Shown here in pieces: positions 1 to 9,523 of a stretch of 64,000 nt of DNA (position 1 is its first letter; each line of letters begins with the position of its first letter). The position numbers were made by a program, and so were the translations under genes. The notes under the pieces were generated by a model. That model made no database searches. It was given only the letters and a program-made list of their open reading frames with translations, and was not told the DNA's origin. Where the stretch lies: contig MDYQ01000162.1 in NCBI GenBank assembly GCA_003024175.1, forward strand, positions 1-64,000, written 5' to 3'. The stretch comes from Planoprotostelium fungivorum. Its lineage: Eukaryota > Evosea > Variosea > Cavosteliida > Cavosteliaceae.

Positions 1-915
1 TCACAGTCTTGGCATCTCTTCCCATAGAGCTCGAACGAAATAAAAATGTACCTATTCACATTGTCATCCATCGATCGTCAGCAGATAGGATCATCATCTT
101 CCGTTCACCTGGTTCTTTCTCTTTTAAATATTCTGCAGCTTGCTTTTCACCGATCTGGCCGTAATGGCACATTCGAAAACGATCATCTAATTCTAACGGA
201 GTTGAATACTCTTGATACATCTGTCATCTCATCAATCGAGGGCGAGATAACAATTACTTACCTTCTTCCACAAAGGACTATTGGCGCTGGCAGGCGTGAC
301 GGCAGATGCAGCTCCGAAATCTCTTCCACATAAAATGAACCACAGATACGGCGTCCCCATCAGATTGTGCCATCTGTAGGAAGTTTAACACCTACAAGAT
401 GATCGGATGTTCACTCTTTGTTTGTCTTGGCGAGTCGGCCGATAGAAGGTACATCGCAGAAGGTGGCGATGTATACCTTCAGTTCGTCTGGTAGTTGATT
501 GATTGGAATTGTCTCGATCAACCACCGTGAAGATTCTCTGAGGTTCGGTTCTCCATTATCTCTTTGTCTTTGATCTGTCCAGGTCAGTCTCCGGCCCTCT
601 GATGGATCTGTCGAACATACATTTATCACGAAGGACTTCTCTGGAGGAAACGAGAAAATGTCTTCTGTCCTCATCATCATTCACAATCTCTTCGTGCTCT
701 GTCTCCTCTTCTTCTGATTCATCTAAATAGTATCAGTCGACTCGGTCTTCATACCCTAAGTGATCACCACAATTGGCCCAGACGTCCGAAGAGATAGTGC
801 ATCTCTCTTCTAAAAACTGAAGATCGTCTTCATCGGTTGAGTCTTCAAAGATGTATTCTGTTGCTCCGGCGAAAGAGAGATGTAAGGTCATCTGCTCAGA
901 TGCTGCGACAGGCAA
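1..915 (-). CDS. F-box plus SH2 domain protein, 3' end beyond the window
   Basis: Likely substrate-recognition subunit of an SCF ubiquitin ligase that reads phosphotyrosine; this role is inferred from domain content. On the minus strand an acidic N-terminal part (about 915-733) leads to an F-box (about 510-411), with PINQLPDELKVYIATFCDV. It continues across an intron (about 414-373) into KEWHNLMGTPYLWF and CGRDFG, as in classic F-boxes. After another intron (about 268-228) the frame reads CHYGQIGEKQAAEYLKEKEPG and, after a third intron, TFLFRSSS. That is the start of an SH2 domain with the FLVR-type arginine. The gene leaves the window inside SH2. Amoebozoans are known to carry F-box/SH2 fusions. 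The join between the acidic exon and the F-box exon (about 733-680) is unresolved, so the start is tentative. Confidence 0.68.
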
Positions 916-1024
916 TTTTCACCCAATTGTAAACCGACGTTCCAATTAATCAGGTTTTATTCAGGTGTTTCTGTCATTCCATCACTGTCTCATGCATTTG
1001 TACAATGCGCCGAGTCAATTCGAA

Positions 1025-1552
1025 ATGGTGAAGATGATGCGAGACGAGATGATTGATATGATCTATCAGAGCGGATATGTTCGACTGAGGGCGAAAAGCC
1101 TCGGAAGATGGGTACCCTGGTGACGATGCAACCATCTCCATTGAGCGATCTGGTGCAGTCTTTTACATTGTTATCAGATATGCAGTGTTAAGGCAGGACG
1201 GGTATATCGAGCTGCGGCTTTGTAACAGCATCAAAGTGGTAACGATTTCCAACGATACGGACCGATTGATGGAAGGATGAATTTCAAGAACAAAGATGTG
1301 TACGAGGGAGAATCCGAGAACAGAAAGATGCACGGACAGGGTCGTCTGATCTATTCTAACAAGGATACTTACACTGGAGAGTTTAAGAATGGAAAGAGAC
1401 ACAGAAAGGGGCTCCTGAGGACAAAGGGGAAGACGATGGAAGGATACTATCTATTGATGATAAGGTGGGAAGAGGATGATCGCCACATGATATTGTGGAC
1501 TGAGTCCAGTATGTGGAGGAGGAGGAATCTTCCACCGTTGGTTTACCAATGA
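1025..1552 (+). pseudogene. PH-MORN paralog, short or decayed copy (copy A)
   Basis: A remnant or very short member of the PH-MORN family found three more times downstream. It starts near MVKMMRDEMIDMIYQSGYV, where GYVRL...GRW matches the first strands of a PH domain. After a possible 47-nt intron comes RYAVLRQDGYIELRL, the next PH strands. The second half of the PH domain is missing. From 1277 two MORN repeats are visible (YEGESENRKMHGQGRLIY and YTGEFKNGKRHRKG), then the family tail TKGKTMEG. The frame between the PH and MORN parts needs an extra intron or has shifted. I favour a pseudogene, but a small functional protein is possible. Confidence 0.5.
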
Positions 1553-1991
1553 CCGTACAGCCTCAAGAGATGAAATTTAAGAGGATAAGCATCCATACAA
1601 CGATGTCAGATGGGTTCTACAACTTTCGACCAAAGAATGGATTCAAGTTTGCTTCTTGATTGAATCAAATTTTGTACTGAAAGGGATCATACAAACATCT
1701 CGTTGTCAATCCAATCGATGAAAATGAATAAATGTTCTACTGATTGTTGAATCACGCACGCAGAGGGTCTATCGTTCCCGTCAGCAGTGCATCGATAGAT
1801 GATAAAATCTTGGTCCAGATTTTGTCACGTGATTGATCTCAAGGGTGTGAAGAACGGTTTCAAGTTTGCTTCTTGATATAGCTACATACAACGATTTCAT
1901 TCATCGATCACCCCAATGGATGAAACAAAATCTGATTCAAGATGAAGAACATGCAGAGATATCAGCTCGATTCGATTACTCCTTTATATGA
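1553..1991. other. intergenic region with diverged repeated words
   Basis: No gene is supported. The phrase ttcaagtttgcttcttgat occurs twice (near 1642 and 1860). Positions 1771-1794 match, in inverted orientation and 22 of 24 bases, the last exon of the neighbouring fibro-slime gene (2046-2069). The stretch may hold remains of a second, older copy of that gene's 3' end. Confidence 0.4.
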
Positions 1992-4073
1992 CTACCAGGC
2001 TATCATTATACTTAAGAGTATCGCAGAGACGACTGTACTCGTAATGGATGCACTACTGACGGGAACGATGGACCCCGCTACCTGCGTGGCATTTGTGGTG
2101 ATATTAACTGTTCTGAAATCATCCTTGCAGTGGCAACAACCAACCTGAAGATGGTGAGTGCGACGACGACGCATGAGAAGAGGTTATGTTCATGAGATGA
2201 TTCACCATCGTTGGATCCTGTCTACAATTGACACCCTTGCAAGTGATATTGGTCTGTGTAATACCGAATGTGGGGTCACACGATGTCACGAGACACGAAT
2301 TATTCTGAGGAGTGTGGATGCATTCTCCCGTGATGGGATCGCACGAGTCCACGCTACATGCATCATTGTCGTCACATCGAACGTGATCGATGTCGAGGGT
2401 GGGGATACCATCGTCGATGCATCGAACGGTGACGCACTTGTTCTGAGCGACAGGGTAATTGTAGATGAATGCTGGGGCATTCGAATATAAGTCGCAATAC
2501 CAGCCGATGCAGCTCGTGTTCTTGGGAACGTTTGAGGTCAACTGAAATCTCGTTACTATATCACGGCAGGTTGTAGACTGACCACACATGTGCGGTCAGA
2601 CGGGACGTATACGGTCCCCGGGGTCGTTGTCTTGGCGTTGATACATCTCACGGTGGAGCAAGGCACGGTATTGCACGGGAACTATATAAAGACGTCAGCG
2701 TAAACGAGGTCCAATCTCCTCACCTTGGCACAAGCTCCTTCACAGATGTTATCGGTGGACACCTGACAGCCCCCCTTGGACGTGTCGCAGTAGCCTGGGT
2801 AGCAAGTGGCATTACCATAGCGACCGGGGCAGGTTTTGGCTGTCACCACCCAGCCGGCAGAAACGTCCGTACATTCCGCGGATTCAGGCAGACAGTATTG
2901 ATCGGCTTGGCCGTCGCAACGACAATGTCACAATTGTTCAGAGTGCCCCTGGGGTCACAGGTGTAAGTGTAGCACAGATCACTCTTGTTGGCACAATTAG
3001 CGGTAGAGACCGAAGCATCGAGACGGTAAGTACAATTGGAGGGGATGAGGACAGCTCTGGTGCAGGCGTCTACCATCGGAGGTGGCTTGCACTCGCACCT
3101 TCCTTGACAGACGCCACAGCCGTCGTACTGATCTCCCGGGCAATAGATGTTCATGTTAGTTTCGAGTTTGAGGTCGGACGTGGTCGATTGCCTCTCGCAG
3201 TAGAACATGTCGAAGGGGTAAGACCATCCGTCTTGCATGGACGATGTGAATGAGAGATCGGAGAGTCTTTTGGACATGTTGACGTTGTTGTGGATGCCTC
3301 CCAGATCGAATGCGAGTTGGTTGTTTCAGAAGATCCAGAGATCGTCATCTCCAGTGAATGTCAACGTGGCGGATCTGTTGAAGATGAAGGCTCCGTGGAC
3401 TTCGACGCAGAATCCGTAGTTGTGATTCTCTTCGATGTTCTGATTGTTTCCCCAACCTTGATTCTCGATGGGGTAGAACGCATTCGTGTCGATGCCGTAG
3501 AGGCCGGTGTTCTTGTCGAGGTTTAGAGAGAGATAGATCTTGATGGGGTCTTGACCGGGCCACGAAGAGTTCCACCATCTGATCGCATTGAGTCAAGTGA
3601 ATGGGAAGTCATTCAAGCACGCTGCCCTTACTTGTTGAATGCGGCGGCATCTTTAACTTGATAGGTGGGGCTAGTTTGTCCGTCGGGTGCATCACCCTAT
3701 CAACGAGTTGATAACGCAACGTACCCAATGCACACCTTGATGTAGACCATCTTTCTGTTCTTATCCAACGTATCGGCGACCATCTTCGGATTCGACTCGT
3801 TCAATCCGTATCCCCATCTGTCTTCGTCAGATATCGTGTATCACCGTGCTTGAGACGACTTCACCTTCCTTTTGTGTATTGATAAGGCTGAACGGTCTCG
3901 TGACAATTGGCCAAAGTCATTCGAGACTTCTTCCCGTTCGGTGGGTTAGACACCCACTCACTCGGTACACAAGGGAAGTAGTCATGGACTACGGCCGATA
4001 GAACCATGGTGTCCTCTTGGGCGGCATGAACCCCGATGAATACAACAGCGAGGAAGATACAGGTGATTCTCAT
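1992..4073 (-). pseudogene. fibro-slime (PA14-like) cell-surface protein with CTDC-type repeats, frame interrupted
   Basis: Family role: extracellular matrix or prespore-inducing-factor-like proteins of amoebozoans. The N-terminus is a signal peptide (MRITCIFLAVVFIGVHA). Exons then give RWGYGLNESNPKM, WWNSSWPGQDPIKIYLSLNL, and the hallmark LTFTGDDDLWIF ... NNQLAFDLGGIH. Cysteine-rich repeats follow, including CDDNDACSVDSCDPITGEC, which fits the Dictyostelium CTDC repeat. The last exon (2116-1992) ends in a hydrophobic helix (SAILLSIMIAW), suggesting a membrane or GPI anchor. Two faults are visible. A TGA sits in frame at 3328-3326 inside the conserved DLWIF-NNQL motif, and the frame shifts by one base near 2880, where AECTDVSAGWVVTAKTCPG continues in another frame. 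Either this is a young pseudogene or the assembly has errors. Confidence 0.72.
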
Positions 4074-4116
4074 GCTTGGTGCCCTCTGAAATGCTCGAAT
4101 CTCGAGATCATAGACG

Positions 4117-5700
4117 TTGCCATGGAGAGAAGCGGACGAACCAATACGACCCTTTGCTGTTCCGACGAATCGACAATTGAACTCCGCTTCTGAAGAATGG
4201 GACTCTGCCCCAACAACAGCACAACCATGGAGCCATTCGAACGAAAGATCTCAACAAGGTGCTGCTTCTAGAAGGGGAGGTCAGGAGGACTGTACCTTGA
4301 GAGAGGCAACTGAGTTCGTCGTAAAGAGGGCAGTGCAAGTTCGCAACTGGATCTCCTTCAAATGGTGACGGAAATTGGTGTTTGGGATGATTGACTTCCA
4401 AAGCGCGCTGGTTTACAACTCTTTTTTGACATCATCGTCTGCAGATACGCAGTTTTGTCACAAGATCACAGGCAGGTGTTATGGTTGTTTGATAAGTTGA
4501 TCGAACCGGTGAGGCACATTCTGCTTCATCCTTCGATGATGTTGTATTCAGAGCTCACTTGCTCTGGAGAAGAAACACGGTCAGAGCTATTCTCTCAAGC
4601 AAGCATCCGTTTATACCATCAAAACCAATCGTGTTGACAAAGAGATCATCTTCCATCTCACAGACGATGCTACCTATTTTCTATACTTTCAAGCTCCCAA
4701 CAGTTGCGAATGCACGGTGAGCTTCAATGTTTTATCGGTGCAATCTCTAATGACGATGCAGCTGTGGATATTTACTTTGATGGTACACGGCGTCCTTTGT
4801 CTGAGACAGTCAGATCTTCAGAAAGAACATTCTATGACTTCTACATCAACAACATCTTCGGCCACGGCAGAAGTGTCTTCACTATCTTCCCTGTGGAACT
4901 CCTCTCTCGGTATCGTGAGGTCCATCAAACACGATCGAAAATTGACCATCATCCAGGCGTCACATCATCAAGACCATGGACCATCTTCTGGTTTTGGAAC
5001 ATACACTCTTGATAACGGTGACACGTACGTCGGAGGATTTAAAGACGGATTGCTCGATGGATTCGGTACGCACGTTACGTACGTACCGTTCTCAACCTTA
5101 CAGGGATTTACACGGACGTCGTACACGGCGGAAGATACGAGGGAGAATTCAGAGATGATATTGAGCACGGACGTGGTGTCTACACTTGGGCAGACGGTGA
5201 CGTACGAGGGAGACTGGATCAAAGGACAGAGATGTGGAAGAGGAAAATTTACCTGCGCAGACAAGAGAGAGACATACGAGGGAGATTACGTCGATGGCGT
5301 GCAGCACGGACGAGGAGTTCTATGCATCGAAGGTAACCGATACGAGGGACAGTTCACGTGAGACGAGGAGATAGAGTCTCCGCTACAACTTGATGTCAGG
5401 AAAGGAGAGGTAGAAGGACAGGGCACACTCTACTTTGAAAACGGAGACGAGTACGAGGGAGGGTTTGTCTTTGGAGAGATGAAAGGCCCGATGGATCTTC
5501 TTACCAAGGTTCGTATCAGATGGGAAAACGACACGGCAACGGGAAGAGTGTGAAGAAGAACGGGGACACGTACGAGGGGCAATTTGCAAATGGAAAGAGA
5601 CAAGGAAAGGGATGACGAAGGAGAGGATGATCGAAGGAGCATTTCACGAAGATATGGTGAGAATCTCATCCAACGTGGTGACACGATGATCTGAGAAGAG
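4117..5700 (+). pseudogene. PH-MORN paralog with several frame breaks (copy B)
   Basis: Homologous along its length to the intact-looking neighbour at 5900-9230. PH-domain parts are NWISFKW, then after an intron RYAVLSQDHRQVLWLFDK, and after another intron (4501-4543) KKHGQSYSLKQASVYTIKT, IIFHLTDDATYFLYFQAPN. The MORN part runs from about 4990: GFGTYTLDNGDTYVGGFKDG, YEGDWIKGQRCGRGKF, YEGDYVDGVQHGRGVL, then across an intron (about 5360-5401) YFENGDEYEGGFVFGEMKG. Near 5495 the frame jumps to GSYQMGKRHGNGKSVKKNGD. Near 5615 it jumps again to the family tail TKERMIEGAFHEDM. The segment before the PH domain also needs frame changes. It looks like a decayed host gene; low sequence quality is the alternative. 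Confidence 0.6.
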
Positions 5701-5899
5701 GGCAGTTTGTGAAAGACGTGTAAGGGTACAATCGTGAACAGTCCTCCGGCAAAATGAACTCGATTGTAGTTCAACTTACTCTAATAAATGTCATAAAGTG
5801 GATGGATTCCAACTTCAGAGTCGAGTGTTCGCTCTTGATCGTACAATTGTAATTTCTGCCTAAATTGAGCGAAGCTATGTAGCATCGGGTCCATGGAGG

Positions 5900-8800
5900 A
5901 TGCACGAGCAAATCAACGCATCATCTCATCCCGCAGCGACTATTGCTGAGATCTTCACGACATATCGCGACCATTGGCGAAGAATTGTCGAATACGAAGT
6001 CTGCCCACCCTCCCCGTTCTGGCGAATGAAAGGCCTGACAACCGTGGTTAGTATCAAGTCACAGCTGTCGGAGAGACGCTCCAATCAGTGATTCCTCAGA
6101 AACGGAGTTAAGAGTCTCCTTGGGGTTGTGGCAGTCTTCAGACGAACCAGTCTCTTTTCATAGAGGACGGCTCGATACGGCGCTCAAGACGGTGTTATTG
6201 AGGAAGATGAACGGCGAATTCGCAGAGATGACCAACGAGGTCAAGAGGGGTTACCTTTCGACGAGATTGCCGTCATCTGATCACTGGATAGTGAAGTGAG
6301 TTGGTCATCCTCGTACGTGTGCATCATCTTATTTTGGACAGATATATTGTTATACCACGAGACGACAGGCACGTGCTGTTGATGTCTAACAGACCTACCG
6401 AAACGGTGAGACATGTCTCCCTTCGAGCGATTAGTCTGACGTTCCGTTCAGGGAGATACAAATGAAGAGCCTATCCATTGCACATATCCTCTTCAAGGAG
6501 CTTTCACCTATTTCGTTACAGCCGAGCGGTTCACAAGGGATTTTGTCTTCTGTCTCTCAGACGGTGATTCCTACCTCTTGTTCTTTCAGGCCGCGAACCA
6601 CATCGCCTACGATGTGAGCTGTCATCACCTCCACAAATGATCTCTGATTGCAACGTCACAGGCCTGGATGTCGGAATTGAAAGATCATGGTGTAATCGAC
6701 CGGAGACCGAGACAGATGAGCATGAGACATTCTGTAGCTCCCTCCTACACGAGCTACAAGACTAGTAATGGAATCTATCGAGGACCTCTCAACGCGAAGA
6801 GACAGAAACACGGAGAGGGAAAGCTTCGATTACAAAATGGAGACTATTACGAGGGATCATTCAAGTGGGGACTTTATCATGGCTACGGAAAATACGTCTT
6901 CAAGAACGGTGACATGTACGTCGGAGACTTCATGTTCGGCAAGCACCACGGGAGAGGTACGTAGAGTACGTACACCTTCACTCAGTCGAACAGGTAGGTT
7001 CGCATACGCAGACAGTGGAGATCATTACGAGGGAGATTTTAGATGCCACAGAAGACACGGCCGTGGTACCTACACGACGGGTACGGGCGATGTGCACGAG
7101 GGTCAATTCTTCAACGGAAAGCAACGCGGAAGAGGAAAATTCGTCTCTGCAGATGGGAACATTTTTTACGAGGGAGAGTATCACCGGGGAAAGAGGCATG
7201 GACAAGGAGAACTCGTACACGATCGAACTCGCTATGTGGGACAGTTCGTGTGAGGTGATAGAGAGATTGTCATTGACTTTGGTGAAAGGTGTGGCAAGAT
7301 ACACGGGTCGGGGACATTATACTACGCAAACGGAGACGTTTATCAGGGAATATTTGTGAGCGGAGAGATGGACGATGGAGGAAAGTACACCTTTGCGAAC
7401 GGTAACGTCTTCGAGGGCGAATTGAAGGCAGGCGGCTCTTTCGGGAGCGTCGTTCATGACGATCATGAAGATGATCTCATCGTGATGATCCGTGGGAAGA
7501 TGACGTTTACAAACGGAGACAAGTATGATGGAGAGTTTTTGAATGGAAAAAATATGAATGGTCGAGGGAAATACATCTTTGCCAACGGTGACGTCTTTGA
7601 CGGGCAAGTGAAGGCAGACGGCTCTTTTGAAAGGTGAACATATATTATCTGATCTCCATCAGGAGAATGATCTCATCGTGATGACAGAGGGGAGATGACG
7701 TTTACAAACGGAGACAAATATGATGGAATGTTTGTGGATGGGAAGATGAATGGTCAAGGGACATACACCTTTGCCAACGGTGACGTCTTCGAGGGCGAAG
7801 TGAAGGCAGACGGCTCTTTCGAAAGGTGAACAAATATCATCTGATCTCGATCGTGAAGGTGATCTGATCGTCATGACAGAGGAAAGTTGAAGTTGACGAA
7901 CGGAGATGTCTACGAAGGAGCATTAGTCGAGAAAAAGATGCACGGAAATGGCATTCTACGCTATGCGAACGGAGACACTTACGAGGGACGATTCGAATGT
8001 CACAAGCCCTACGGCTGTGGTGTATACACCTACGTAACTGGAGATGTATACAAGGGAGGTTTTCTCAACGGAGAGAAACACGGAAAGGGAGAGTTCACGT
8101 CCGCAGATCAGAAGAAGACGTACGTCGGAGATTACGTACAAGGCAAGAGGCATGGAGAAGGTGTGCTCTTTTTCAAGAACTACTGTTACAAGGGAGAGTT
8201 CAGGTGAGGATGTGAAGAGAATCGTGTGCTTACCTGACGTGATGTCAGCTTGGGAGAGATGCGCGGGAGGGGGATCGTACTGAGATTGAAAGCTGGAACT
8301 ACGAACGCTGGGAGATTATTCACGTTCGACAATGGCGACATCTTCGAGGGACAGATGACGAAAGATGATACGCTCGTGAGGTGATGACCCATCGGACGAT
8401 CATGAACATCATCTCAATGCGATAACAGCGGGAGAATGTATTTCACGAACAACAATATTTACAAGGGTAAATTTACGAATGGAAAGATGCATGGAAAGGG
8501 TCATCTGAACTATGTCAATGGGGATTGTTATCGCGGACAATTTAGCAACGGAACATTCCACGGATATGGCACCTACACCTCTGTAATGGGCGACGTGTAC
8601 AAGGGGTTATTTGTGAACGGGATGAAACATGGAAAGGGAATAGAAGTGTATGCATCCGAGTACGAGACAGGTATGTGATTCTCTCATGCTTACATTCATC
8701 ATCAACATAGAATCTGCCACGAACACGAGGAGTGGACGTCGATACGAAGGAGACTTTCGTTGTGGAAAGCGAAACGGGTATGGCATCTTCACTTACGCAA

Positions 8801-9230
8801 ATGGAGACGTGTACGAGGGAAGATTTTTGGATGGCGACAAACACGGAAGAGGAACATACACGTCCTCTCATGGCTATATGACGTACGTGGGTGACTATGT
8901 GCAAGGGAAGAGACACGGAGAGGGAGTACTTGTACACAAGGACAGTCGTTATGAGGGTCGATTCAGGTGAGATTGATGAGATAATCTCACTCAATTCATG
9001 GTATCAGATGGGGAAAGAAAAGTGGACAAGGAACTCTTGTGAAGGGTCCTGGTATCTTCCGCCTTCGACCTCTCTTCCATGACGTCCCAGTGAACTTCAT
9101 CCTCATCTTCACCCTCGGATGCATCGCCGCTCTCATCTCCATCATCATCGGAGTGGACATCACTGAATGCATCCTCTTCATTGTTGCTTCCATCGAACTC
9201 TTCGTCGGAAAGGTTTTCGCTTCCCTGTAG
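5900..9230 (+). CDS. PH-domain, MORN-repeat protein with C-terminal membrane hairpin (copy C)
   Basis: Probably a membrane-linked scaffold that binds phosphoinositides through its PH domain; MORN repeats are known membrane and lipid organisers. PH strands are [16 protein letters not shown], then across introns [52 protein letters not shown] and AWMSEL. MORN repeats run from about 6770 to 8990, roughly twenty units of the form GDxYEGxFxxGxxHGxG. They are split by at least ten short introns with GTGAG donors (for example 8206-8250 and 8968-9008). The last exon gives [18 protein letters not shown], then two hydrophobic segments ([19 protein letters not shown] and [15 protein letters not shown]) and a stop at 9230. 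AATAAA-like signals follow at 9239. The first intron (about 6048-6110) has no clean solution, so the start is approximate. Confidence 0.75.
7420..7880 (+). repeat. threefold internal exon-intron duplication in PH-MORN copy C
   Basis: Three successive units of about 185 bp each hold a MORN exon plus an intron. The words gcagacggctcttt, gatctcatcgtgatga and acgtttacaaacggagac recur. In units 2 and 3 the intron has a normal donor (gtgaac) and ends gatgacag. In unit 1 the corresponding stretch (7452-7502) lost both signals. It can be read straight through as [14 protein letters not shown], or removed as a 51-nt intron using a different acceptor. Confidence 0.6.
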
Positions 9231-9523
9231 AGTTTAGAGAATAAAATAGAATAAATCATTTGTGAGATCGAATTTCCGGGAATATCGAACAAAAGTTAAG
9301 GAGAAATGGAAATGAATGAGAGAACGAGGGACAGTATATTAACTTCACCGAGGGTGGTTTCCCGCCAAGTTTGAAATTTGAATATTGACATGGGTGACAG
9401 GCTTTGGCTCTGGCGTTCGTGGTCGGCGTCAGTCAGGGAGGTCTGGCGGCCTTAGAGCCGTTGGTACTGACTCGAAGATGATGGAATGTTTTAGAAGGAG
9501 AGAAAGTCCACTCGATTTCCTCC

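Noticed and set aside
4108-4401. A 97-codon minus-strand open frame
   Set aside because: It is the antisense of the 5' part of PH-MORN copy B and has no domain.
5900-6300. A RhoGEF (DH) domain before the PH domain of copy C
   Set aside because: The segment is too short for a DH domain and shows none of its conserved helices; only the PH domain is supported.
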